This document shows positions 35,599 through 46,887 of a DNA stretch of 64,000 nucleotides, piece by piece. The stretch spans positions 248,001 to 312,000 of the forward strand of contig JAGTXO010000020.1 in the NCBI GenBank assembly GCA_019448385.1, given 5' to 3'. The DNA is from Diacronema lutheri (Eukaryota > Haptophyta > Pavlovophyceae > Pavlovales > Pavlovaceae). Position 1 is the stretch's first letter. Each line of letters starts with the position of its first letter. The position numbers were made by a program, and so were the translations under genes. A model generated the notes under the pieces. The model was given only the letters and a program-made list of their open reading frames with translations, was not told the DNA's origin and made no database searches.

Positions 35599-38500
35599 AT
35601 GGCAACAAGCCGCGAGAGCGCGTCTGGCTGAGGCTTGCAAGCGCGCCGAAGCGAAGGCGCTGCGCTGCGCCGGCGCGTCTTGCGCCGCGGCCGGAAGGGT
35701 GGACTACGCTTTACGCGTTCGGTGGCGGCCGCGCGTGCGAACTTTCGCCGCGCTCGGAGCGGCCTCTAGCGTGAGTGCGCCGAACGCAAAGCTGCCGAGG
35801 TGGCCATGGCCATGGGCAGCCTCGCCGCGCCTCGGTCACGTCAGCCTGACTTGAACGAGGCCTTTGATTCGCACGCCGAATGGCCCATTCAGCGCTCAGA
35901 GCTCTGGCACAGGGCCGCGCGCGCCGGCGAGGCGTTGCGCGTTTCCGCCGCATCCAAGGCGCGCCGCGCCGGCTCGAGCAGCTCGCGCAGCGTCACGTTC
36001 ACATGCGAGGCGGACGCGATCTCGACGACGGCGACGAGGCGCTCGTGCACCTCGCCCGCCGCGGCGCGCGTGTTCATCACGTGGAACGTATCGATGCCCG
36101 CGACAATGTCGTTGCGCGTGCGCGCGTTCGCCGCGACGAGCTCGACGTGCGCGTCGAGCAGCCGCTTGCCAATCGCCTCCCACGCGTAGCATTGCACGAC
36201 CGGCTCGAGGTGCTCGAGCAGCGCGGGCCCGACGAGGAGCACGAGCTGCTTGCATTTGGCCATGTGCACGGGCACGTGCGCGTGCGCCTCGACGGGCGAG
36301 AAGGAGATGTCGGCGCACAGCATGTCGAGCCAGACCGTCGGAGGCCGCCCGTGCGCCTCGGCGAACGCGCGCGCCCAGCGGCAAAGCGCGGCCGCGCGCA
36401 GGTGCGCATCGTCCTTGGCGCAGTGCACGACGTACGCGTCCGCGCACGCCAGCGGCATCCGCGCCTCGGGCTCCCTTGCTGACGAGGCGCTCTTGCGCTC
36501 CGCCAGCAGGGCCGGCGCGAGCGGAAGCCATGTCGGCCCTTCCACTCGGCACTCCTGTGGCGTGAGCGCCGGCAAGCCACACGCGTTTGCGCCGGATGCG
36601 CGCGACGCTGACGCCGCCAAGTGCGAGGCCCGCAAGGGGCGCCTAGAGCGGCCGGAGGGCGCTCGCGGCTGGTGCTCGTTGTTCAAGTGCGCGCCGAGCC
36701 CAGACGTTTCAACGTGCGCCAAGAGAACGGGTGCGAGCGTGCGCGGGCGGAAAGCATGCTCCGCCTCGGCGCACACGTCGTCGGGCGCGCGCTCGCCGTA
36801 CCTCGAGCCGAAGCCGAGCAGCGGCGCGAGCGATGCCTCGGCCCCCGACGCGGAGCAGCAGACCCGCGCGATCAGCCGGACGAGGCGGTGCCGGATGCCG
36901 ACGAACTGCGTTGCGATTGCCTGGGCGAGCAGGGAGACGCTGGCCACGACGCTGATGACCAAGAAAAGACGGCCGGTCTCAGCGTCCGCATGCACCCACA
37001 CGCCCGAAAATGCATTGAGCGGGCTGCTCACCGCACGATGGATCGCAAACGAGAGCGACGCGCCGCCGAGGTGTGCCCACAGTGCACTGAGCAGAAATCG
37101 CGTGCTCACTCGGCGAATGCAGATCGAGGCGAGCGCAAGCGCGACAAGCGCAAACGAAGCGATGCACCACGTCGCGAGGTACAAGAGCGCCTGCGCGATC
37201 CGATATGCCACAAAGAAACGCGTGTTGGACGGGTCGATCACTGCCCACTCGGACACATACCCCGGGGCGACAAGGGTGCGCAGGATGGTCACGTCGCCAA
37301 TGAGCACCCACGCCGAGCCGAGAATTGCGCCGAACGAGATGGCCACGAGCTGCAAGCGCGCTCGGTACGCTGCCGCCGGGCTGAGCGAGAGTAGGACAAA
37401 GGCGGCACCGGTGAAGCTGCTCGATGCTGTCAATGTCCTTGCAAATACAAGCACGGCAGGTGTGAGCCAATCAGGCACGAGCTCAGCCGCCGCAAAGGCG
37501 GCGAAGGAGGCGGCCACGAGCGAGAAGCCGATCGCAAGCGTGGCCGTTGTGATTGTGCGCTGCCGTCCGCCCGCGAGCACGAGCACATCCGCGAGGAGCG
37601 CGATAACCTCGACGCGCGAGAACACGGGGTCAATCTCGCGTGCGTGAACGCGCGCGCGATCATTCGCGCCTGAGTCCGAAGCGAGCGTGTCGCTCGCGCG
37701 GCCCGTGCGGAACGGAATGCGTGCGCCCACCCACGCAAGTGAGACCGGCGAGCACGCTGCGCCCGCAGTGCTGGGCTGAGCGCCTGATTGGCGCGGCGCG
37801 CGCGGCTCGGCAAGCGCAACCGGCGCCGGTGTGCTCAAGCTGCACGGCTGCACGCGCAACGCCTGTTGACCGGCCTTGCTACGCGGCCCGTGCTGCTGCC
37901 GCCGCCTGCTCGAATGTGCCGCGCCGCCGAGCGTCGCCTGCAGGTCGAACCTGCGCACCTTGATCTTGCGGTCCGGCGACGCTACACGCGCGTCGCGCTG
38001 TGCCGTCGTGAGCAGCACGACCTCGTGGTACGTCTGCGCGCGTAGCGCGACATCGCAAGCGGTGCACAGAGCACAGTCAGTCGGTAGGGTGCAGGGCGCG
38101 CAGAAGTCGATAGGGTGTACGGTGCACAGTCAGGCGATAGGGAGCAGGGCGCGCAGAGGTTCGCCAGCGCGGTTGGCAGCGCGCGCGAAAGCGGGGCCTG
38201 TGTAGCACACCTCGCGCAGCAGGTTGACGACGGGCGACACTTTGACCGCGTGCCTCTCTTCAAGGAGGAGAAGGTGCTGCTCGCCACGGTGCTCGAAGAG
38301 CGCAGACTGCGGGAAGAGCTGCTTCGAGACGGGCAGCACCGTCATCAGCGCGATCACTGCGGTGGACGGGGGACGCAACGCACGGGGACGATAGACGCGT
38401 CAGTCGATGCTTTGGCTGGCTGGATTGTTGTACACGCTCGGACGAGGAAAGGGGTGCAACGCGCGATGCGCTGCGGCGGGCGGATGCGCACGGGGCGATG

Positions 38501-39783
38501 TGCGATCGGCCGCGCACCGTCGTACGGCTTGACAAAGCTGTGCCGCACGCAGCGAGGGTTTGCGCGAGGAGATAGAGCGTTGAAGGGCGCATCAACGCAA
38601 CGCACGCGCGGGCGATGTGCGGCGCGCGGCGCGAGCAACGTGTCATCGCTGCTCGCGCGGGACCAACGCGACGCGCACGCGTCGCGATGAGGGCGCGATG
38701 GCGGCGTGCGCGCGAGGTGCGTTCAAGAAGTGTGTTGGCGCAGGGAATTGCGTTGCACACACCCGTTCAGGTGCGAAGCGATGTCCGCCGCGCCATCGAG
38801 CTCGTCGAACCGGCCTTCCTCGAAAGCAGACGCGCCTCTGCCGCAAAAGGTCTCAAAGTACCACTGCGCCGCCGAGGCGCGCAGAGAAACGTGAGACGCT
38901 CTGTGCAATGTTGCGCAGGCCGAGCGCGCAGGCGAAAGACGCGCACGCGCGCGCGCACCTGCTTGGTGCAGCGCTCGGGCAGCTTGCCCGCGCACAGCCT
39001 CTGCCAAAGACCCTCCAGTCCCAAAAACTGCGCGGCCGCCAGGTAGCGCAGCACCGGGCACGACGTGCGCTCCGCAAACGAGCGCGCGAGCTGCATCGGA
39101 AGCATTGGCACCGCGTGCCGGCTCGTGACGGTCATCGGCACACCGTGCGCAAAGCAAAAAGCGTACACCGACTCCGCCGCATCCATGTCGAAGCCGTTGT
39201 TCACCGACGTGTCGGCGCGGAAGCCCGACGGGCGCGACGCGTCCGGCTCGAGCCCGCCCTGCACGGCGACGGTGTGCACCTTGCGCAGCACAAGCGGCGC
39301 GTCGGCCACGAGAACGTCGGCAAAGTCGCGCAGCGACGAGATCAGCACAACGCGCACGCTCCTGGCCGGCGCGCTGCGCAGCACGTCGACGATCAGGCGC
39401 GCGCCAGGCACGAGCCGCGCGTCATTCACGTCGTCGTAGCCCGGTAGCGCGTACTCGTGCGGCATCGGCGCGCTCTCCTTGCCGGCGGTGCCTATGCCGA
39501 CCGGAACCTTGGGCAGGCGCAGGTGGTCGAGCACGCAGCGCGCGAGCCGCGCGCGCTGCAGAGCCCGATGCCCACCGTTCGCGACGACGCCGCAGAGCGT
39601 CACGTGACGCTCCATGTGCAGCACCGCCGCGATGAGCAGCGCCTTAGCGTCGTCCGGGTCGGGGCCAATGTCCGTGACGAGCAGCACGTGCGGCCGCGCC
39701 CGCCCGCCGACTGCGCGCGCGCCGCCAAGCAGCGCGTCCAGCGCGCCCGCGCGCGGCTCTCGCGCCCCCGCGTTCGCGCCCAT
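35599..39783 (-). repeat. segmental duplication, copy 2 (about 4.2 kb)
   Basis: Partner of 24992-29170 in the same orientation. Sequence beyond the start codon (39784 on) shares nothing with the sequence upstream of copy 1. Confidence 0.93.
35889..39783 (-). CDS. nucleoside hydrolase-like / membrane / TIR-like fusion protein, copy 2
   Basis: Exons 39783-38959, 38863-38761, 38356-38211 and 38033-35889 encode 1,072 residues. The architecture is that of copy 1, with all exon borders conserved; one codon is added in the linker before the TIR-like domain. The first residues and a few positions in the hydrolase domain (HVLLVTDIGPD, GARLIVDVL) agree with copy 3 rather than copy 1, while the rest is nearly identical to copy 1. 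This suggests that copy 1 changed after duplication, or that gene conversion occurred. The reading frame is open throughout. Its own upstream region (39784-39864) is only 81 bases before the end of the next minus-strand gene. Confidence 0.75.
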
Positions 39784-39864
39784 GGCCTACGTCAAGCGCG
39801 CACACAATCCCCCAAGACCCCAGAACGGACGATGAAGTTTTCGATGCGATCATCATAATAATAA

Positions 39865-41340
39865 TTATGAACAGCTGCGAGGCGCCGTGGTCCCCGTCGG
39901 CGCGGCGCGCGCCGGCGCGGCCGTGCCGGCCGGCAGCTTCGGAACGCCGGCTGCCTTGACGACGCCTGCCTTGGCCATCCAGGCTGCGCCCTCGCGCTCT
40001 GATGGCCGCGCTCCGCGCGCCCCGCCGCCCCTGCCCATCGACTGCGCCGGCACCGCGAACAACGTACTTTTCGCCCCGGTCGGTGGGTTTGGGGGTGGCG
40101 GGGCGCGCACGCACGGCCGCACGAGCGACGGCGGCGTGGCCTTCTCTACGACGAAACCTTCGCTTGCGACGGCTGCGCTCTCGCGCTCCGATGGCCGCGC
40201 TCCGCGCGCCCCGCCGCCCCTGCCCATCGACTGCGCCGGCACCGCGAACAACGTACTTTTCGCCCCGGTCGGTGGGTTTGGGGGTGGCGGGGCGCGCGCG
40301 CACGGCCGCACGAGCGACGGCGGCGTGGCCTTCTCTACGACGAAACCTTCGCTTGCGACGGCTGCGCCCTCGCGCTCCGATGGCCGCGCTCCGCGCGCCC
40401 CGCCGCCCCTGCCCATCGACTGCGCCGGCACCGCGAACAACGTACTTTTCGCCCCGGTCGGTGGGTTTGGGGGTGGCGGGGCGCGCGCGCACGGCCGCAC
40501 GAGCGACGGCGGCGTGGCCTTCTCTACGACGAAACCTTCGCTTGCGACGGCTGCGCTCTCGCGCTCCGATGGCCGCGCTCCGCGCGCCCCGCCGCCCCTG
40601 CCCATCGACTGCGCCGGCACCGCGAACAACGTACTTTTCGCCCCGGTCGGTGGGTTTGGGGGTGGCGGGGCGCGCGCGCACGGCCGCACGAGCGACGGCG
40701 GCGTGGCCTTCTCTACGACGAAACCTTCGCTTGCGACGGCTGCGCCCTCGCGCTCCGATGGCCGCGCTCCGCGCGCCCCGCCGCCCCTGCCCATCGACTG
40801 CGCCGGCACCGCGAACAACGTACTTTTCGCCCCGGTCGGTGGGTTTGGGGGTGGCGGGGCGCGCGCGCACGGCCGCACGAGCGACGGCGGCGTGGCCTTC
40901 TCTACGACGAAACCTTTGCTTGCGACGGCTGCGCCCTCGCGCTCCGATGGCCGCGCTCCGCGCGCCCCGCCGCCCCTGCCCATCGACTGCGCCGGCACCG
41001 CGAACAACGTACTTTTCGCCCCGGTCGGTGGGTTTGGGGGCGGCGGGGCGCGCGTGCGCGGCCACGCGGCCAGCATCGCGGCGCTTGCCACGCTGGCGGC
41101 GGGTGGCGGTGCGCTTGGCGGCGGCGGCAGGGGGCGGCGACGCGGCGGGGAGGGCGGCGGCTCGCTGGCGGCGGGCGTCGCGCTCTGCAGCGGCGGCGGG
41201 CGGCTTGGCGACGTGGCAGGCGGCGGCTCGGGGGTGGCGTTCGTCGCCGACGATCTTCGGGCCTCGGCGTGCGCGTGCGCGTCGGCCGGTGGTGTGATTG
41301 ACGGCAGAGCGAAGTCCTCTGCTTCTTTTGGAGTACCCAT
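39865..41340 (-). CDS. repeat protein made of 63-residue units
   Basis: Open frame of 491 residues from ATG at 41340 (MGTPKEAEDFALPSITPPAD). After a Pro/Ala-rich head, a 63-residue unit with core PTGAKSTLFAVPAQSMGRGG and a second motif GFVVEKATPPSLVRP recurs about six times, with almost no divergence. The protein ends with a short Ala/Thr tail. No known domain is seen. Because the DNA unit is 189 bases (a multiple of three) the plus strand is also open for 487 residues. I prefer the minus strand for its ATG, more ordinary N-terminus and orientation with its neighbours, but coding status is unproven. Confidence 0.45.
   Translation of the reverse strand: MGTPKEAEDFALPSITPPADAHAHAEARRSSATNATPEPPPATSPSRPPPLQSATPAASEPPPSPPRRRPLPPPPSAPPPAASVASAAMLAAWPRTRAPPPPNPPTGAKSTLFAVPAQSMGRGGGARGARPSEREGAAVASKGFVVEKATPPSLVRPCARAPPPPNPPTGAKSTLFAVPAQSMGRGGGARGARPSEREGAAVASEGFVVEKATPPSLVRPCARAPPPPNPPTGAKSTLFAVPAQSMGRGGGARGARPSERESAAVASEGFVVEKATPPSLVRPCARAPPPPNPPTGAKSTLFAVPAQSMGRGGGARGARPSEREGAAVASEGFVVEKATPPSLVRPCARAPPPPNPPTGAKSTLFAVPAQSMGRGGGARGARPSERESAAVASEGFVVEKATPPSLVRPCVRAPPPPNPPTGAKSTLFAVPAQSMGRGGGARGARPSEREGAAWMAKAGVVKAAGVPKLPAGTAAPARAAPTGTTAPRSCS
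40001..41055. repeat. 189-bp tandem repeat, six units
   Basis: Unit starts (GATGGCCGCG) fall at 40001, 40190, 40379, 40568, 40757 and 40946, an exact 189-base period. Units differ by only a few bases (for example TCTCG/CCTCG alternation), so the array is recent or kept uniform. Confidence 0.95.
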
Positions 41341-41841
41341 ACTTCACTGATTTGTCTTTGCTTGCTCCTCCGGTGGCGCTCGGTGCATCGGCAGCTCAGC
41401 ACGCACGTTTCGCGCGTGAGCTCGACGACGCTGCACACGTGGACAGGTCAAGTTCATGCACAACGAGCGCCGCCGCAAGCGGCGTGAATCGAGGCCGAGT
41501 GCGTGCGCGAGGTTTTCTTTGGGATCAGATGAATTGAAGTCCGAACTCCGGAACTTCGCTGCATCCCGAAATTCGGATCGCAAGACTGCGCAATACTTGC
41601 GGTCCGAATTTCGGATCGCACGCCCGCAAACGCGCGGCGAGTCTTAGATTCCGGAGAGCAGAAGCGTCGCCGTGATCCTCGCGAGTGAGCGCAATGGCGC
41701 GCGTGCCGCGCCCGCTACGCGTGCCCTGAACACCCTCACACCCGCCCACGCCCGCGCGACGCACGCCGAACGCACGCGCAGGCCCTGGCCGCGCCGACGA
41801 CCACGCGCGCGCGGCGACCGCTCGCGTTCCCGGCCGCGCAG

Positions 41842-42616
41842 CCGGCGGCGACGCTGATGATGACGCACACGACACGGACGGCGCAGACGAAGCTGACCTG
41901 CCGGCCGGGGACTTTGATGGCATTGATCTCGCCGAGCGCCTGGCGACGAGCCTCCAAGGTGAGGACGACGGCGCGTACGTACGCTTTGAACCGGGCACCA
42001 TCCGCTTGGCCGACCTGAAGCTCTTGCCAGACGAACCGCTCGTCTGCCGGCAAACGACGCTCGTGAGCTGCTCATGCCAATACTCCATCTCGCACGGGTG
42101 AGCAGCCGTGCGCAGCCGCGCGCAAGTACGCAGGCGCAGCGCTGCAGAGCTCGCACTTCTGATCCACCGCCTGCCCGGCATCCGCGCGCGCCCGGCCGCT
42201 TCATGCGCAGGGCTCCGTGCAGGCACATGCTCGCCGTGCGCTTCAAGTACCAGCTCGACAACCGCATCATCGACCCGCTCACGGCAGAGGACTTCGCTCT
42301 TGGCTGGCGTGTGCGCGAGCAGGGCTGGATCAACGGGCGCGTCGCCGATCTGCGCTTCCGGCCTCGCCAGCAGGCGCCTGGCAGCGGCAGTTCGATCCCG
42401 CTCGCCGCGGCTGAGCGCGAGCAGGCGATCATGAGCCAGCTGCGCCCATTGGCGCGGCTGTGCGCGAAGTCGGAGAAGCACACGACTGGCCTCATCACCG
42501 TCAGCCGCACCACGTCGACACGTCGAGCCTGCGACCGGCATCACTACGCTGAACCCGCGCAAGCGGCCGGCCTCTGCAGCTGTGGAGGGCATCCCTCACA
42601 TCGACGAGCTCGCTAA
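41842..42616 (+). mobile_element. fragment of a second Mutator-like transposase (SWIM zinc finger and C-terminus)
   Basis: Two exons can be joined in phase, 41842-42097 and 42211 onward. They read an acidic stretch, then TLVSCSCQYSISHG joined to APCRHMLAVRFKYQL, a clear CxC...CxH SWIM finger as in MULE and FAR1-type transposases. A further helical segment follows (REQAIMSQLRPLARLCAKSE). A basic tail in another frame (42582-42887, KKRKPNVGAPRKAKG) probably belongs to it through a small unresolved intron or a frame change. No catalytic domain is present upstream, so this is a truncated relic. Imperfect palindromes of the type CCGAAATTCGGATC at 41,570-41,620 may mark its edge. Confidence 0.5.
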
Positions 42617-43001
42617 ACGCACCACTGGGGCCCAGCAGAAGAAGCGCAAGCCAAACGTTGGCGCGCCGCGCAAGGCCAAGGGAGAGAGCGAGCGCGGACG
42701 CAGGTCGAGCGCGGGCGCGGGCGCTGGTTCGAGCGCGGGCGCGGATACAACGCGGGTGCGGGGTCGCGAGCGTGGGGCGGGCGCGGCGCGGACGCGGAGG
42801 CAGAGGCGCGACGACAGGCACGGCGTAAACACTAAGGCAGGCTCTTATATGAACGTTCAATCATGCATCGCGGAAGTGGAGGGCATCTGAACTTCCCCAC
42901 CAACAAGCAGCACGCGGTGCAGGGCAATGGCGCCGGCCCATGATCACATCCACTATCCGGACAGACGGCGAGAGCGCGCGGGCGCAGTGCATGCAACTCG
43001 A

Positions 43002-46000
43002 TCAAAGCTGAGGGCTAGGGCGCAGGGGCGCGCGCAACGCCGAAGCGCTGCGCGCGTCTGCTGCCGCGTCCAGGGCGCGCCGCGCCGGCTCGAGCAGCTC
43101 GCGCAGCGTCACGTTCACATGCGAGGCGGACGCGATCTCGACGACGGCGACGAGGCGCTCGTGCAACTCGCCCGCCGCGGCGCGCGTGTTCATCACGTGG
43201 AACGTGTCAATGCCCGCGACAATGTCGTTGCGCGTGCGCGCGTCCGCCGCGACGAGCTCGACGTGCGCGTCGCGCAGCCGCTTGCCGATCGCCTCCCACG
43301 CGTAGCAATGCACGACCGGCTCAAGGTGCTCGAGCAGCGCGGGCCCGGCGAGGAGCACGAGCTGCTTGCAATTGGCCATGTGCACGGGCACGTGCGCGAG
43401 CGCCTCGACGGGCGAGAAGGAGATGTCGGCGCACAGCATGTCGAGCCAGACCGTCGGAGGCCGCCGGTGCACCGCGGTGAATGCAGTCACCCACCGGCAG
43501 AGCGCGGCCGCGCGCAGGTGCGCATCGTCCTTGGCGCAGTGCACGATGTACGCGTCCGCACTCGCTGGCAGCGTTTGCGCCTCGGGCTCCCGTGCGGACA
43601 GATCGCTCAACGGCCCCACAGGGAGGGCCGGAGCGACCGCTGTCGGCCTCGCCGCATGGCTCGCCTGCAACGCACGCGCCGGCAAGCCGTGCGCATCCGC
43701 AGCGGCCAAGCGCGACGCCGCCATCGAGCAGGAAGAGCGCGCAAGGCGCTCGAAGCGGCCAGAGGGCGTTTGAGGCGCGCGCGCGTTGTTCAAGCGCGCG
43801 CCGAGCCTAGACGTTTCAATGTGCGCCAAGAGAACGGCTGCGAGCGTACGCGGGCGGAAAGCATGCTCCGCCTCGGCGCACACGTCGTCGGGCGCGCGCT
43901 CGCCGTACCTCGAGCCGAAGCCGAGCAGCGGCGCGAGCGACGCCTCGGCGCCTGACGCGGAGCAGCAGACCAGCGCGATCAGCCGGACGAGGCGGTGCCG
44001 GAAGCCGACAAACTGCGTTGCGATGGCCTGGGCGAGCAGGAAGACGCTGGCCACGAGGTTGAGGACCAAGAGGGGCCGGCTCAGGTTTGCGTCAGCGTAG
44101 ACCACTGAGCCGGAAAACGCATCCAGCAGGGTGGTCACCGCACGGTTGATCGCCAAGAAGAGCGATGCGCCGCCAAGGTGAGCCCACAGAGCGGTGAGTA
44201 GCAGCTTGGTGCTCACTCGGCGGGTGCACCTCGAGGCGATCGCGAGCGCGACAAGCGCAAACGAGCCGACGCACCACGTCACGGTGTAGATGAGCTCCTG
44301 CGCGATTTGGAATATCGCGAAGTAACGCGCGTTGGGCGGGTCGATCACCGCCCAGTCGGGCACGTGGCCCGGGGCCACAAGTGCACGGAGATAGGCCACG
44401 TCACCAAGGAGCACCCACGCCGTGCCAAGGAAGGCGCCAAACGACACGGCCATGTACTGCACGCGCGCTCGGTGCGCGGGCGCCGGACTGAGCGAGAGCA
44501 GGACAAAGGCGGCACCGGTGAAGCTGCCCCAGCCCATCGCCGTGGTCGCGATTTCAAATTCGACGAGCGTAAGCCAATCAGGCACGAGCGCCGCCGCCGC
44601 AAAGGCGGCGAAGGAGGCGACCACGAGCGAGAAGCCGATCGCAAGCGTGGCCGTTGTGACTGTGCGCTGCCGCCCGCCCGCGAGCACGAGCACACCCGCG
44701 AGGAGCGCGATGACCTCATCGCGCGAGAGAACCGCGCCGCTAATGCGCGCGTTGGCGCGCGAGCGGCCGCTTGCGTCCGCGTCCGACGCGAGGCCACGGC
44801 TCCATAATGCTCGGCTTACGCGGCGTGTGCTGCCAAATGGTGCGCGCATGCCCATCAAAGCGTAGGGCAACGCGCGCGAAGACGGAATCCTCGCAGTGCT
44901 GGCGTGCACGCACAGCTTGGCCGGCGCCGCCGAAATGGTTGCGCTCGCGACGCACGGCTGCACGCGCGACATCTGGTGACGTGCCTGCTTGTGCGGCCAC
45001 TGCGAGCCCTTTTGCCCATGTTGTCTGCTTGCGCGCACCGCGCCGCCGAGAGTCGCCTGCAGGTCGAACCTGCGCACCTTGATCTTGCGGTCCGGCGACG
45101 CTACACGCGCGTCGCGCTGTGCCGTCGTGAGCAGCACGACCTCGTGGTACGTCTGCGCGCGTGGCGCGCCATCGCAAGCGGTGCACATTGCACAGTCAGG
45201 CGGTAGGGTGCAGGGCGCACAAAGGTCGATAGGGTGCCAGCTCGCGCGGCGCGGCTCGCAGACATCGCAAGAGCGGCGCGTGCAGCACACCTCGCGCAGC
45301 AGGTTGACGACGGGCGACGGCCGGATCGTGTGCCTCGCCTCGAGGAGGAGGAGGTGCTGCACACCGCGGTGCTCAAAGAGCGCAGACTGCGGGAAGAGCT
45401 GCTTCGAGACGGGCAGCACCGTCATCAGCGCGATCACTGCGGTGAACGAGGGGCGTAACGCACGGGGATGACAAGATGCGGCGGTTGACGCGTGGGCTGG
45501 CTGGGCCATTCGCATTTCGCGCGCCGCAGACGAGCAAGGCGGTGCAACGCGCGATGCGCTGCGGCGGGCGGATGCGCACGGGGCGATGTGCGATCGGCCG
45601 CGCACCGTCGTACGGCTTGACAAAGCTGTGCCGCACGCAGCGAGGGTTGGCGCGAGGAGACGGGCCGCCGATGGACGCATCAGCGCAACGCACGCGCGGC
45701 CGATGTGCGGCGCGCGACGCGAGCAACGTGTCATCGCTGCTCGCGCAGGGACCGACGCGACGCGCACGCGTCGCGATGAGGGCGCGATGGCGGCGTGCGC
45801 GCGAGGTGCGTTCAAGAAGTGTGTTGGCGCAGGGAATTGCGTTGCACACACCCGTTCAGGTGCGAGGCGATGTCCGCCGCGCCATCGAGCTCGTCGAACC
45901 GGCCTTCCTCGAAAGCAGACGCGCCTCTGCCGCAAAAGGTCTCAAAGTACCACTGCGCCGCCGAGGATTACAGAGCGGTGTGAGCTGGGCGCACTGTTGC

Positions 46001-46887
46001 GCGCATCGGCGCACTGCTCGCGGCCGAGCGCGCGGGCCAAAGAAGCGCGCGCGCGCGCGCACCTGCTTGGTGCAGCGCTCGGGCAGCTTGCCCGCGCACA
46101 GCCTCTGCCAAAGACCCTCGAGTCCCAAAAACTGCGCGGCCGCCAAGTAGCGCAGCACCGGGCACGACGTGCGCTCCGCAAACGAGCGCGCGAGCTGCAT
46201 CGGAAGCATCGGCACCGCGTGCCGGCTCGTGACGCTCATCGGCACACCGTGCGCAAAGCAAAAGGCGTACACCGACTCCGCCGCATCCATGTCGAAGCCG
46301 TTGTTCACCGACGTGTCGGCGCGGAAGCCCGACGGGCGCGACGCGTCCGGCTCGAGCCCGCCCTGCACGGCGACCGTGTGCACCTTGCGCAGCACGAGCG
46401 ACGCGTCGGCCACGAGAACGTCGGCAAAGTCGCGCAGCGACGAGATCAGCACAACGCGTACACTCCTGGCCGGCGCGCTGCGCAACACGTCGACGATCAG
46501 GCGCGCGCCAGGCACGAGCCGCGCGTCGTCCACGTCGTCGTAGCCCGGCAGCGCGTACTCGTGCGGCATCGGCGCGCTCTCCTTGCCGGCGGTGCCCACG
46601 CCGACCGGGATCATGGGCAGGCGCAGGTGGTCGAGCACGCAGCGCGCGAGCCGCGCGCGCTGCAGAGCCTGGTGCCCGCCGTTCGCGACGACGCCGCAGA
46701 GCGTCACGTGACGCTCCATGTGCAGCACCGCCGCGATGAGCAGCGCCTTGGCGTCGTCCGGGTCGGGGCCAATGTCCGTGACGAGCAGCACGTGCGGCCG
46801 CGCCCGCCCGCCGACTGCGCGCGCGCCGCCAAGCAGCGCGTCCAGCGCGCCCGCGCGCGGCTCTCGCGCCCCCGCGTTCGGGGTCAT
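43002..46887 (-). CDS. nucleoside hydrolase-like / membrane / TIR-like fusion protein, copy 3 (diverged)
   Basis: Exons 46887-46063, 45952-45850, 45436-45291 and 45152-43002 encode 1,074 residues. Exon lengths 1-3 (825, 103 and 146) are the same as in copies 1 and 2, and all splice phases are kept. The hydrolase and TIR-like parts are highly conserved; the linker after exon 3 and the membrane helices have diverged most, as have the introns. Intron 3 by chance has no in-frame stop here, so the frame appears continuous from 45935 to 43002. Comparison with copies 1 and 2, where the intron is closed, shows the splice. This is the oldest of the three relationships and argues that the fusion has been under purifying selection. 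Confidence 0.75.

Noticed and set aside
39887-41350. Plus-strand gene over the 189-bp repeats
   Set aside because: Equally open, but its start context and N-terminus look less natural than the minus-strand reading. Kept as an alternative only.
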